Assembly (NCBI RefSeq): GCF_006965485.1
Contig: NZ_CP041360.1
Location: forward strand, 4,506,501-4,570,500
Direction of reading: 5' to 3'
Length of the DNA: 64,000 bases
Origin: Spirosoma sp. KCTC 42546
Lineage (GTDB): Bacteria; Bacteroidota; Bacteroidia; Cytophagales; Spirosomataceae
The notes under the pieces were generated by a model. It searched no databases. It saw nothing but the letters and a program-made list of their open reading frames with translations, and was not told the origin of the DNA. This document shows positions 50,497 through 60,772 of the stretch, in pieces (the first letter of the stretch is position 1; every line of letters starts with the position of its first letter). The position numbers and the translations under genes were made by a program.

Positions 50497-52056
50497 ATGT
50501 ATATGAAAACTTGGCGTCTTCTATCAGGCCACTGGCTTTTCTGGAAACTGAACATTTTTGAAAATGTACCTTTAACATTGCTAACCAGTTTGCTGACCAT
50601 CTGTCAACTGCCCACAACTGCCCAATCGACCACCCAACGCTTAGATAGCCTTTTTGCTGCTCTACAAGACGAACAACGCCTAAATGGTACTGTCTTAGTA
50701 GCTGAGCAGGGAAAAGTTATTTATCAGAAATCGTTTGGATTCGCACAGGTGAATACCAAAATCCTTAATCGGGACGACACGCGTTTCCAACTGGCCTCCA
50801 TTGGTAAGACGTTTACAGCTGTGGCTATTTTACAACTTTATGAACAGAAAAAACTGAAACTAGATGATGCATTGATCAACTATCTACCCGACTTCCCATT
50901 TGCCACCATCACGATTCGACAACTGCTCTCCCACACGGCTGGGCTGCCCGACCTGCAAATTTTTGAACCCTATATCCGTGATAACCCGGCTCGCATCCTA
51001 ACGAACGCAGACGTCATACCCGCTTTAAAAAAGTTCGGTAAACTCCCATTCGAGCCGGGTGAGCGGTGGAGTTATTCCAATCCGGGCTATTGTTTATTGG
51101 CACTCGTTGTCGAGAAGCTTACCAAAATGCCCTTTCACACCTATCTAAATAGCCATGTCTGGCAGGCATCATCAATGCCAAACACGTACCCATGCTCTAT
51201 TCCAACCGCTAAAGTTGACCCCAAACGAGCTGAAAGTTACCAACCTATTTTTTTCTCTTCCCAATTACAATTGGTTGATACCATGCAGCGATACCATCCC
51301 CTACTGGTCAATTTTGGGGGATTGCAGGGATTGGGCTTTATTGCGAGTACGGCTAACGATTTATGGTCTTTTGACCGGGCATTGTACAGTGGTCGGCTTC
51401 TAAAAGCCCAAACCCTGGCACTAGCGTTTACGCCTACTCGATTAAAAAATGGAAACCAGGCAGACGTTGAACGCAACAAGGTGACTTACGGATTAGGCTG
51501 GTTTATTGGGCAAGATACCACCATAGGTAAGCGAGTTTGGCATTCGGGGTTCATTCCGGGAGGAAGCACTCTTTTTCTGCGAAATCTGACCAGGCAACAA
51601 ACCGTGGTAATTTTGACGAATGCCGAGAGTGACGGCCTACAAGAGTCGGGTGAAAATGTACTTAAACTCCTGACGAACCGGCATCTGGCACCCGAAAAAA
51701 AATCATTGGCTAAACAGTATGTTAGAGCCCTATTTGAACAGGGACCCGATTATGGGGCAGCACGCTTTATGTCAATGAGAACAGATACGGCTCATTACCG
51801 TTTTTCACCGGCTGAGATGGATTATGCCGGTCATCAATTTTTGCTGAATGGCTACACAAGTCAGGCATTGGAGACGCTCAAAATACTAACGTTTGCCGAA
51901 TCTCAGGCCTGGCAGCCCTATACCAGTTATGCAGAAGTCTTACAGCTAATCGGTAAAAAAGCAGAAGCGGTGATCATGTATCAAAAGTCGCTGAGTTTAA
52001 ATGCAACCAATGAGCGGGTCCGGCAAGCCCTTACCCAGTTATTGAGCGAAAAATAG
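50497..52056 (+). CDS. Serine hydrolase, class C beta-lactamase/DD-peptidase-like
   Basis: A 519-residue exported serine hydrolase. An N-terminal hydrophobic segment (residues about 26-42) suggests export. The catalytic S101-x-x-K104 is in LASIGKTFTA, the YxN motif in WSYSNPGY (about residue 191), and the third motif in WHSGFIPGG (HSG in place of KTG). The last 120 residues after the hydrolase domain look helical (TPR-like). Family members are esterases, beta-lactamases or D-amino peptidases; its substrate is unknown. A palindrome sits about 120 bp upstream. Confidence 0.87.
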   Translation: MYMKTWRLLSGHWLFWKLNIFENVPLTLLTSLLTICQLPTTAQSTTQRLDSLFAALQDEQRLNGTVLVAEQGKVIYQKSFGFAQVNTKILNRDDTRFQLASIGKTFTAVAILQLYEQKKLKLDDALINYLPDFPFATITIRQLLSHTAGLPDLQIFEPYIRDNPARILTNADVIPALKKFGKLPFEPGERWSYSNPGYCLLALVVEKLTKMPFHTYLNSHVWQASSMPNTYPCSIPTAKVDPKRAESYQPIFFSSQLQLVDTMQRYHPLLVNFGGLQGLGFIASTANDLWSFDRALYSGRLLKAQTLALAFTPTRLKNGNQADVERNKVTYGLGWFIGQDTTIGKRVWHSGFIPGGSTLFLRNLTRQQTVVILTNAESDGLQESGENVLKLLTNRHLAPEKKSLAKQYVRALFEQGPDYGAARFMSMRTDTAHYRFSPAEMDYAGHQFLLNGYTSQALETLKILTFAESQAWQPYTSYAEVLQLIGKKAEAVIMYQKSLSLNATNERVRQALTQLLSEK

Positions 52057-52132
52057 ACTTAAAGAATTTCGACTAATCACCCACATAGATACCGATACCC
52101 TTTGCTTGTAGAAAGCTAAGAAATAGTCCAGG

Positions 52133-53101
52133 CTAAGGCAGAACAACAATCTTACCGGCTCCCTGATTACTCTCCATAAACTGGTGAGCCGCCACGATCT
52201 GGTCCAGTGCAAACGTCCGGCTGACAGCGAGCTTTACTTTACCCGATTCAACCTGCCGAATAAACTCCTGAAAAACTGCCGTCGGGCTACTGATCTGGCC
52301 ACTATCGTAGACCGTAAGTCGCACGGTGGCAGGAATGAACTCCATTGGGGCAAAATCGGGAATTGCCCAGCTTTCGGCCAGCATCCCGGTCATACAGCCG
52401 GTACCGCCGGGTTTAAGGCAACGCAATGAATCGTGAAGGGTAGCGGTGCCCACCAGTTCCAGAACTTTATCGACCCCTTCCGGATATAAAGCCCATACGG
52501 CCTCATTCAGCGTTCCATTATCGATCAATATATTCGCGGCCCCGTTCTCACGTAATACCGATTCTTTCTGCGGGTTACGCGTGGTGGCTAACACTGTCAA
52601 GCCTGCATTTGCAGCCAGCTGGGTTGCCAGCATTCCGACGGATGACGTCCCCCCCCGAATCAGAAGGGTTTCGCCGGGCTGAATGCCCAGCGCTGGATAG
52701 AGCGAGCCGTAAGCCGTTTGAAACATTTCGGGAATTGCCCCCAGCAGGTCCCAGGGTAGCTTGCTCTGGAACGGATGTAGTAGGTGTTTAGGCAACACAG
52801 TGTACTCAGCATAACTCCCGTCGAAATCCCGGCCCATCCCACCCATGAGCGCCATTACCTGCTGGCCTTTAGCGTATTGGCCGGAGGGGTCGAACTCTAC
52901 TTCGCCGACGCACTCGATACCCAGTATGCGTGGAAACCGAACGCCGGGCGAGTACCCTTTCCGGGTCATCAGTTCTGAGCGATTCAGGCCAACGGCTTTT
53001 ACGTTGACTAAAACCTGTCCATCCTGGGGCGTTGGTACAGGGCGCTCCTCCAGACGAAACTCCTCAGGCGACCCTGGACGATAAATAACAGAAGCTTTCA
53101 T
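52133..53101 (-). CDS. Zinc-binding-type dehydrogenase/quinone oxidoreductase
   Basis: A 322-residue medium-chain reductase of the quinone-oxidoreductase (Qor) branch. The N-terminal GroES-like domain is followed by RGGTSSVGMLATQLA, the NADPH-binding motif with the S/G-S-V-G pattern. No zinc-ligand Cys cluster is present, consistent with the zinc-free branch. It is expected to reduce quinones or enones with NADPH. It lies in the region of redox genes downstream of the LysR cluster, on the same strand as the aldo/keto reductase, 153 bp from it. Confidence 0.88.
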   Translation of the reverse strand: MKASVIYRPGSPEEFRLEERPVPTPQDGQVLVNVKAVGLNRSELMTRKGYSPGVRFPRILGIECVGEVEFDPSGQYAKGQQVMALMGGMGRDFDGSYAEYTVLPKHLLHPFQSKLPWDLLGAIPEMFQTAYGSLYPALGIQPGETLLIRGGTSSVGMLATQLAANAGLTVLATTRNPQKESVLRENGAANILIDNGTLNEAVWALYPEGVDKVLELVGTATLHDSLRCLKPGGTGCMTGMLAESWAIPDFAPMEFIPATVRLTVYDSGQISSPTAVFQEFIRQVESGKVKLAVSRTFALDQIVAAHQFMESNQGAGKIVVLP

Positions 53102-53254
53102 GGTAACTACACTTTATTGCGTTAGACATGGGGATATGCTCGCCCTTCTAACAGTTGTTTCTCGCTTTATTTTAAGAGAATGTAGCTGTCAAAATGGCCG
53201 ATAAGCGGCTGTAGCGACATTCGTTTAGGGCTTGAAATTCGTCATCGTTACTGA

Positions 53255-54412
<1,158 letters not shown>

Positions 54413-54546
54413 TTATTTCTATGTGTGTGACGATGCAATTACCCGATCTCATATTGAGGAGTATATAAAAGCAATAAGCTATTTTACAGAACGATTAGAT
54501 TACGTTAAACGCCAATTTTTCTCCCGTTAACCTTGCTTTTATAGAT

Positions 54547-55734
54547 ATGGTTTTACCAGCAGCGTACGTGTCAAGGGCTAGGACAGCCACTCAGTTGATC
54601 TTTCTGGTTTGTGGCCTGGGTATGTCGAGTTGGGCACCAATGATTCCCCTGGCTAAAGATCGGTTAGCGTTGAACGATGCCAACCTTGGCTTACTACTAC
54701 TGCTATTGGGTGGTGGCTCCATGCTGATGATGCCGATCTCGGGTTGGTTGGTGAATCGCTTTGGCAGCCGCCTGGTCATGGCTTGTGCGGCTCTGGTCAT
54801 GGCTCTTGTCCTGCCGCTACTGCTGATTCTATCTTCCACCACAGCTATGGCGGTAACTCTATTTATATTCGGGTCAAGCATTGGTACCATTGACGTAGCC
54901 ATGAACGCCCATGGCGTACAAGTGCAGAACCTCTTCGGAAGACCAATCATGTCGTCCTTACACGGCCTGTTTAGTGTGGGTGGACTGTTTGGCTCCCTGG
55001 GTTTGGGCTCTTTGATGAAGCTGGGCCTTAATCCGGTTTACGCCATTGTCAGTATTGCCGTCCTGATGATCCTGATTACCCTAACCCAGTATAAAAAATT
55101 ATTTCCTTTAGAGCTAGAACAACAGGCAATTGCCAAATTCTCGGCTTCGGATGAGCGGCCAGCAACGGTCAATCGGCGATTCAACTGGATGCATAGCAGT
55201 GTCTTATACCTGGGACTACTATGTTTTGCTATTTTTCTGGCTGAAGGGGCCATTTTGGACTGGAGCGCTATCTTTCTGCGGGACATCAAAGGAGTCACAG
55301 CGGAGTTTGCGGGGGCAGGCTATGCGGCCTTTTCCATTGCGATGGCTACGATGCGGTTAGCGGGAGATAAACTAGTGGCAAGCTTAACGAGTAAAATAGT
55401 TGTAGTAGGCGGCAGTGTACTAGGTGCTGTCGGTTTAAGCCTTGCCGTGTTGAGTCCCTGGGTAGTTGGAGCCATGTTGGGCTTTGTGCTACTCGGTCTT
55501 GGAGTGGCCAATATCGTACCGGTGTTTTTCAGTGAAGCGGGCCGGCTGCCCGGCATTCCACCCACGACCAGCTTACCGGCCATTACGACAATCGGGTATA
55601 CCGGTTTACTGACAGGGCCGGCTTTATTGGGGTTTATCGCTCACCATTTTTCCCTATCCATCGCATTTGGATTCATAATCTTGCTGTTAGTAGTAGTCGC
55701 CGTGAGTTATGGCATAAAAGGGGCAGCTAATTAA
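54547..55734 (+). CDS. MFS transporter
   Basis: A 395-residue major facilitator superfamily carrier with 12 predicted membrane spans. The cytoplasmic loop between spans 2 and 3 carries GWLVNRFGSRLVM, the family's G-x-x-x-D/N-R-x-G-R signature in modified form. It probably acts as a small-molecule efflux or uptake carrier with H+; the substrate is unknown. It is divergent from the aldo/keto reductase, with a 293-bp gap holding no clear element. Confidence 0.88.
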   Translation: MVLPAAYVSRARTATQLIFLVCGLGMSSWAPMIPLAKDRLALNDANLGLLLLLLGGGSMLMMPISGWLVNRFGSRLVMACAALVMALVLPLLLILSSTTAMAVTLFIFGSSIGTIDVAMNAHGVQVQNLFGRPIMSSLHGLFSVGGLFGSLGLGSLMKLGLNPVYAIVSIAVLMILITLTQYKKLFPLELEQQAIAKFSASDERPATVNRRFNWMHSSVLYLGLLCFAIFLAEGAILDWSAIFLRDIKGVTAEFAGAGYAAFSIAMATMRLAGDKLVASLTSKIVVVGGSVLGAVGLSLAVLSPWVVGAMLGFVLLGLGVANIVPVFFSEAGRLPGIPPTTSLPAITTIGYTGLLTGPALLGFIAHHFSLSIAFGFIILLLVVVAVSYGIKGAAN

Positions 55735-55956
55735 CTCACCGAAAAGCATTGATTAGAAAGATTTCAGGTAAAACACTTATGCAAACAAAAGACACTAAAC
55801 CCTATTTACGTTGTCTAGCAAGCGTTGTACAGCCGTAGACTGTAGCCACAAGTGTTTTGCGAGATGGGCAAGTCGACTGTTATTCTCTCCCGCTCTTGTG
55901 CTTTTTTCGCCCTTCCTGCGAATAATTGGGGTAACCAATAAATCGAACACCAACGC

Positions 55957-56469
55957 ATGCAAGCAACGGATCAAGCGGAACGGTTTCTGGTGGTTCTGCA
56001 GACCCACAAAGGCATTATCTACAAGGTAGCTCATTCGTACTGCGCAGACGCAGAAGATCGGAAGGACCTGGTGCAGGACATCATAGTCCAGTTGTGGAAA
56101 TCCTTCAATACGTATTCCGATCAGTATAAATATTCTACCTGGATTTACCGCATCGCCTTGAACGTCGCAATTTCAGTTTATCGGAAAGAAACCCGTCGAA
56201 AACCGTTGTCCCAGCCTCTCTCGGACAGTATTCTCACCTTGGTTGAATTACCTGTTGCCAACGAAGGCGAAGAGAATCTGGGGTTGTTGCAGCAATTCAT
56301 TACGGAGCTAAAAGAACTCGACAAAGCCCTATTGCTGCTCTACCTCGACGAAAAAAGTCATCGCGAAATCGCCGAAATCATGGGCATGTCCGAAACCAAC
56401 GTATCCACCAGAATTGGACGAATTAAAACCGTATTACGACACAAATTTTCAACGATCAAAGCCCAATAA
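55957..56469 (+). CDS. ECF-type RNA polymerase sigma factor
   Basis: A 170-residue sigma factor with region 2 (residues about 20-90, CADAEDRKDLVQDIIVQLWKS, the -10-binding domain) and region 4 (about 110-165, HREIAEIMGMSETNVSTRIGRIK, the -35-binding helix-turn-helix). It lacks regions 1 and 3 as ECF factors do. It directly precedes a membrane protein gene with a 2-bp gap, a typical sigma/regulator pair, but that partner is not an obvious anti-sigma factor. Confidence 0.93.
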   Translation: MQATDQAERFLVVLQTHKGIIYKVAHSYCADAEDRKDLVQDIIVQLWKSFNTYSDQYKYSTWIYRIALNVAISVYRKETRRKPLSQPLSDSILTLVELPVANEGEENLGLLQQFITELKELDKALLLLYLDEKSHREIAEIMGMSETNVSTRIGRIKTVLRHKFSTIKAQ

Positions 56470-56471
56470 CC

Positions 56472-57125
56472 ATGCAGGATATCGAACTCATCAACCTCTG
56501 GAAATCGTATAGTCAGAAACTGGACGACAGCCTGGCCCTTAATCGAAAAAATGCTGAAGACCTCACCAAAATCAAGGTTCAATCGTTGTTAGCATCCATG
56601 AAACCGCTGAAACTCTTTACCCTTCTGGTAGGTATACTCTGGGTTATTTTTGTCGACAGTTTACTCATCGTTTTATTTCCATTCGCTAGTCCGTTTTTCC
56701 TGGTTTCCGCGGCAATTCAAGTGTTGCTGACCAAACTGGCAATCGGTATTTATCTATACCAATTGATCCTGATTCAGCAAGTCGATATCAGCGAACCCAT
56801 TATAAAAACGCAGGATACGCTGGCGCGTTTAACAGCATCTACACTTTGGGTTACACGTCTGCTGTTTCTACAACTTCCAGTCTGGACTACGTTTTACCTG
56901 ACGACCCGTTTAGTTGAAAATGGCACTGGTGCCTTTTATCTCGTCCAATCGGCTATTACACTGGCTTTTACGATTCTGGCCATCTGGCTTTTCAGGAATA
57001 TAAATTATGCCAATCGGGATAAGCAATGGTTCAGACTAGTATTCGAGGGTAAGGAATGGAGTCCGGTGATGAAGTCGATGGAATTGTTGAACCAGATTGA
57101 AGCGTATAAAACAGGTACACACTAG
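56472..57125 (+). CDS. Four-span membrane protein paired with the sigma factor
   Basis: A 217-residue protein with a charged cytoplasmic N-terminus (residues 1-45, DIELINLWKSYSQKLDDSL) and four membrane spans (about 46-70, 72-95, 125-150, 155-178). A short cytoplasmic C-terminus ends near a helix (EWSPVMKSMELLNQIEAYK). It is not a FecR or zinc-anti-sigma type. Because it starts 2 bp after the sigma gene, it probably binds or controls that sigma factor, as a membrane-tied anti-sigma would. This is inference from gene order. Confidence 0.8.
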   Translation: MQDIELINLWKSYSQKLDDSLALNRKNAEDLTKIKVQSLLASMKPLKLFTLLVGILWVIFVDSLLIVLFPFASPFFLVSAAIQVLLTKLAIGIYLYQLILIQQVDISEPIIKTQDTLARLTASTLWVTRLLFLQLPVWTTFYLTTRLVENGTGAFYLVQSAITLAFTILAIWLFRNINYANRDKQWFRLVFEGKEWSPVMKSMELLNQIEAYKTGTH

Positions 57126-57199
57126 CTAATTTTTAGGATAAAAAATCATAGTTGATCTTACTACGTCTAAAAATCTGCGCTCTATGAATCTTACAGAAT

Positions 57200-58114
57200 T
57201 CAACCATTTCTAAACTTCAACGGACTGAGTTGAGTATGTTTTTTAAAGAAGTTATCGAAATGAGTCACTTCCGAAAAACCCAATCCGAAGGCAATTTCCG
57301 ATACGCCCCAGCTGCTTTGCTTAAGCAGGACTTTCGATTCCTGTACAATACGCTCCGCAATGAGTTGGGAGGTTGTTTTTTTTGTTGTTTCCTTAACCGC
57401 CCGGTTCAAATGGTTAACATGAACATTCAACTGGTTGGCAAAATCAGAAGCAGTGCGAAAGTTCACTTGCTGATGGGTATCATCAAGCGGAAACTGGCGC
57501 TCTAAAAGCTCCAGAAACAGCGCCGAAATTCGTTGGGCAGCATTGATCGGTTGCTTATCAAAGGTAGAGGATGACTGCATTTTCATGGCAAAATGCAGCA
57601 GTTCAAAAACAAGATTCCGCAACACATCATACTTATGAATGTACTCAGAGGTGATCTCGTCAAACATACGCTCATAAATATGGGAAACCTGATTTACCTG
57701 CTCATCGGTCAGTTCAACTATATGCGTGCCGTTGGGCTGAAAAACGGCATACTGATTCAGGTTGCCGAACTGATCGAAAAAGTGTTGATTAAAAATGCAG
57801 AAAAAACCCCTCCGGATGTCATCCAGATGTTCCCATTTATACGGTATATGTGGATTGGAAAACGATAGTGCCTGCTTTTTTACATCGATCACTTTATCGG
57901 CATAGTGTACCTGACTAGTACCAACAACCAGCATGATTTTGTAATAGTCCCGTCGTTTATAGGGTACGGGCTTAGCTTTATCTCCCACGAAAGGGTCTAA
58001 CCGAAACACATTAAAATGCCCGATTTCATTTCGAATGGTATCAGGCATCCAGTGGAAGGCCGCCCCATCAAACTTCCGTTTATACAGATCTTCTAAAGTT
58101 TCAGCTTTGTTCAT
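57200..58114 (-). CDS. AraC-family transcriptional regulator
   Basis: A 304-residue AraC-type regulator. The N-terminal half is a cupin-like ligand domain (residues about 20-170, DKVIDVKKQALSFSNPHIPY). The C-terminal 100 residues hold the paired helix-turn-helix (FANQLNVHVNHLNRAVKETTKKTTSQLIAERI, then SEIAFGLGFSEVTHFDNFFKKHTQLSPLKFR). The ligand is unknown. The ATG at 58114 follows an alternative TTG. It lies downstream of a 33-bp perfect palindrome and the molybdopterin-subunit remnant. Confidence 0.91.
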   Translation of the reverse strand: MNKAETLEDLYKRKFDGAAFHWMPDTIRNEIGHFNVFRLDPFVGDKAKPVPYKRRDYYKIMLVVGTSQVHYADKVIDVKKQALSFSNPHIPYKWEHLDDIRRGFFCIFNQHFFDQFGNLNQYAVFQPNGTHIVELTDEQVNQVSHIYERMFDEITSEYIHKYDVLRNLVFELLHFAMKMQSSSTFDKQPINAAQRISALFLELLERQFPLDDTHQQVNFRTASDFANQLNVHVNHLNRAVKETTKKTTSQLIAERIVQESKVLLKQSSWGVSEIAFGLGFSEVTHFDNFFKKHTQLSPLKFRNG

Positions 58115-58134
58115 CAAGCAAATCTAAATATTTC

Positions 58135-58223
58135 AAATAGAACGCAGATTATTATGATCTTTATGATTGTACAGACATTAATCATAATCCATCATAAAGA
58201 TCATAATAATCTGCGTTCTATTT
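58135..58223. repeat. Perfect 33-bp palindrome between the AraC gene and the IorB remnant
   Basis: Arms at 58135-58167 and 58191-58223 are identical as reverse complements, with a 23-base loop that is itself AT-rich. The sequence is partly periodic by 9 (TTATTATGA, TCTTTATGA; ATCATAAAG, ATCATAATA). The right arm encodes the end of the remnant frame (the last residues IERRLL and stop at 58201-58203), so it probably was the terminator of the lost gene. Confidence 0.85.
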
Positions 58224-58401
58224 TCTTCATTAAACTGCCCCCCAACTTAAACGGTAGTTTTCTTATCCGTTTACTGGTCAAGTCAAAACTGGCATTTGTC
58301 AGAGCAGATACGAAGGCAGGTTCGCTGACTCCACGGACATCGGTATCATTCTCCATAATGTGCACATCAATGATGTTACGGCTGATCGTTGCCATAGCCA
58401 T
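58201..58401 (-). pseudogene. Remnant of a molybdopterin-subunit (IorB-like) C-terminus
   Basis: A minus-strand frame of about 66 codons. It contains IDVHIMEND, GVSEP, AFVSALTNA, FDLTSKRIRKLPF and KLGGSLMKK. These match the C-terminus of the complete subunit at 1081-3237 (IDVYVMDND, GVGEPG, APALTNA, FDLTGKRIRKLPF). About 45 residues align, with one 3-residue deletion that removes the Gly next to the catalytic Glu. Nothing homologous can be seen upstream (58402-58660), so only the last part of a paralogous gene survives. It is no longer a functional enzyme. Confidence 0.83.
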
Positions 58402-58661
58402 ATTTCTGCAGTAAGTATCTGTTGTAGAACCAGATGCAATAAAAGATGTTCTGTATTTTATACACGGGACTTACTGATTCATATGTATACCGCTAAACTA
58501 TAGGTGTATATCCTCTTTGCCTTATTGTATTCAACTAATGACTTACGAAATTCAAACACTTCGCTACCCTACTATCGACATGTAGAGTGAAGTTAACTCT
58601 TTTATAAAAACCTAATAAACAGAGGGTTGGAGAAAGTCAGGCTAGTTCATTCCCCAGTTCT

Positions 58662-59459
58662 TCAAAAATTGATAGTCATTGGAACAATCGAGGGGCTTGT
58701 ATCAGTTCGATTTGGCTCAACAGTGTCCTTTCGGCTCACACCTGTTGATGGCTGAATACTGTAGGCAAACCGGGCATCCTGCCTTTTTATTGTATAGATG
58801 AATGGTTTGTTATCAATCTGAACAATGACTTGATAGGCATCACTCGGCAGGGCCGACAGATCTAACCTGCGCCGGTACTGATTGTGGTTCGTAAACTCCT
58901 CGTATACTGTCCTATTTTTTTGATCAGCCACCCGAATTTTGTAGCGCAATTGGTCGGGATTATTGACAATCAGGTACAGCTTACCGGTCGGGTTGATGTA
59001 AGCATGCACCTGATAAGCGGTTATTGCCGACTCAAAATACGAAGCGGTGTTTGATCGGACGGTTACTTTGGGAGCTATAGGTTCCACCGGCGTTGGGGGA
59101 AGGAGTTCTGTTTTGATTTGTGAGGCTACGAGTTGATTAGCCAGTAAGTGGTCTAATATCCTGTCGAACTGCTTCTGATTTTTCCGACTGAGTTTGACCC
59201 ACTTTTCGGGCATGATCTCCTCATATAGCAGTTTCCCGTTGGGTTCAAAGAACTGAATCAGCGTACTACGGCTAGCCGCCTGGGTTTTAAGTCGCCAATA
59301 GCCCCGTTTGGACTCAGTTTCCTCAACATTCTGTTGAGCCGTTTGCTCGCTCTGGGCCTGGCTCGTTTGAGTATGCAGGAGCAGCATGAGTACAGGAAGC
59401 CATAAGGGTGAAGCGAAGTGGGTTAGCCATTGGCGCGGGCTGATTCGTTGTGGTAGCAT
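58662..59459 (-). CDS. Exported protein of unknown function
   Basis: A 265-residue protein with a signal peptide (hydrophobic residues about 14-28, cleavage near SQAQ), from the ATG at 59459. The first half is Gln- and Arg-rich and polar (QSEQTAQQNVEETESK). The second half looks like a beta-sandwich with strands such as YQVHAYINPTGKLYLIV and YQVIVQIDNKPFIYTI, similar in style to the protein at 46484-46909. Neither has a recognised family. It is divergent from the LytS/LytTR operon, with candidate LytTR sites between them. Confidence 0.72.
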   Translation of the reverse strand: MLPQRISPRQWLTHFASPLWLPVLMLLLHTQTSQAQSEQTAQQNVEETESKRGYWRLKTQAASRSTLIQFFEPNGKLLYEEIMPEKWVKLSRKNQKQFDRILDHLLANQLVASQIKTELLPPTPVEPIAPKVTVRSNTASYFESAITAYQVHAYINPTGKLYLIVNNPDQLRYKIRVADQKNRTVYEEFTNHNQYRRRLDLSALPSDAYQVIVQIDNKPFIYTIKRQDARFAYSIQPSTGVSRKDTVEPNRTDTSPSIVPMTINF

Positions 59460-59543
59460 AGTCAATGAGTTTATAGTAGGAGGTTGTATTACCTGTAGCA
59501 AAGCAACTGGCTATGTCCATACGTAATAGGAATTTTAGACTAA

Positions 59544-59618
59544 CGACCAACTCACTCATCCACATAACAGCCAGTGCTCATCCATCGCTGTTGGTCGAGA
59601 AAATTGGTTGTTGGTCGA
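59544..59618. promoter_or_regulatory. Candidate LytTR-regulator binding sites
   Basis: GTTGGTCGA occurs at 59590-59598 and 59610-59618, direct repeats 20 bp apart. The first eight bases occur again inverted at 59544-59551 (CGACCAAC). Two turns of direct-repeat spacing is the pattern bound by LytTR-type regulators. They lie in the promoter region shared by the LytS operon and the divergent exported-protein gene. Confidence 0.55.
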
Positions 59619-59725
59619 AGGATTCCTCTGTTGAGGAGTTTACGTACGTTGTTGGGCCAATTAACCGTCTTCTAACCAGAAGTAGGTGTAATTTTATCCT
59701 TTCATTCAGAAACAACTCATTGACA

Positions 59726-60772
59726 ATGGCTCGTTTCAGTGCGCTTAAAGCCTACCGGGAAGCCTGGCAGCAAGGGCTTTTCTGGCTGGGTTACTTTCTT
59801 TTCGAATGGCTCAATACAGGGGCTTATATGGATAACTTTCACCAGAGTTTCTATAGCATTGCCCTGAATATTCCCCTCTTGATTATAGCGGGTTACTGGC
59901 ATCTGCTGGTTACTGTTAAGCGCTTTTTACTGGCCGGTCGTTTGGCAGGTTTCTGGACAAGCTTACTGGGAGGTGTACTGGTTTTTGGGTTGCTTCGGCG
60001 AGCCATTAACTATACCTGGCTGTATCCGGCCTATTACCCGGCTGGTTTACAGAAACCGTACTTGTATTGGCCTAAAATTCTGGCCGAATCCATGCAGCTA
60101 CATTTAGTGGTTGCCCTCTTTGTAGCAGCGAATCTGGTCCGGCATGCCCTGAATCAGCAACGATTAAGTGAAACGTACCGACGAGAAAAACTTTCCGCCG
60201 AATACCGTTTGCTTCAATCTCAGGTTCAGCCCCATTTTTTGTTTAATACCCTCAACAACCTGATCTCGGTTTCGATACACCAGCCAGCACAAATGCCGCA
60301 CTTATTGCAACGACTGGCCGGCTTACTCAGCTACCAACTGCATGAAAGCCATCGACAGACGGTGCCGATCACAAAAGAACTAGATTACTTGACGGATTAT
60401 ATTTCGCTGGAGCAGATCCGGTACGGGGATCGTCTGGATGTACAGACAAATTTTCGTGAGTTGACAAATTTGAACCAGCTCATGGTACCGCCCATGTTAC
60501 TGTTACCCTTTGTAGAAAATGCCTTCAAGCATGGGGCCGCCCAAACAGAAACCGCCTGCTGGATTCAACTACATTTGGCCCGTAGTGGCAATCGGCTGGT
60601 TTTTTCGGTCGAAAACTCCCTACCGGATGGGATTATGTATCCGTCTACAACAGGTTTAGGCTTAACAAATTTGAAAAGACGGCTGGATATTCTGTTTCCC
60701 GGCAATTATGAATTAGTGACCCTGCCAGAGGATAGCCAGTTTCTGGCCGTTTTAAAATTCACGCTAACTTAA
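59726..60772 (+). CDS. LytS/YehU-type sensor histidine kinase
   Basis: A 348-residue membrane histidine kinase. Four predicted membrane spans occupy residues about 15-135. A coiled segment and the HisKA_7-type phosphoacceptor domain follow (QVQPHFLFNTLNNLIS, H170), then a GHKL ATPase domain with LLPFVENAFKHG (N-box) and TGLGLTNLKRRL. I start at the ATG at 59726; upstream in-frame starts would add residues overlapping the regulator sites. The stop overlaps the start of the response-regulator gene by one base, so the two are translationally coupled. Confidence 0.9.
   Translation: MARFSALKAYREAWQQGLFWLGYFLFEWLNTGAYMDNFHQSFYSIALNIPLLIIAGYWHLLVTVKRFLLAGRLAGFWTSLLGGVLVFGLLRRAINYTWLYPAYYPAGLQKPYLYWPKILAESMQLHLVVALFVAANLVRHALNQQRLSETYRREKLSAEYRLLQSQVQPHFLFNTLNNLISVSIHQPAQMPHLLQRLAGLLSYQLHESHRQTVPITKELDYLTDYISLEQIRYGDRLDVQTNFRELTNLNQLMVPPMLLLPFVENAFKHGAAQTETACWIQLHLARSGNRLVFSVENSLPDGIMYPSTTGLGLTNLKRRLDILFPGNYELVTLPEDSQFLAVLKFTLT

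Noticed and set aside
58402..58660. Upstream part of the decayed molybdopterin subunit
   Set aside because: I translated the short stretch before the remnant in frame and found no match to the intact subunit, so homology ends near 58401.
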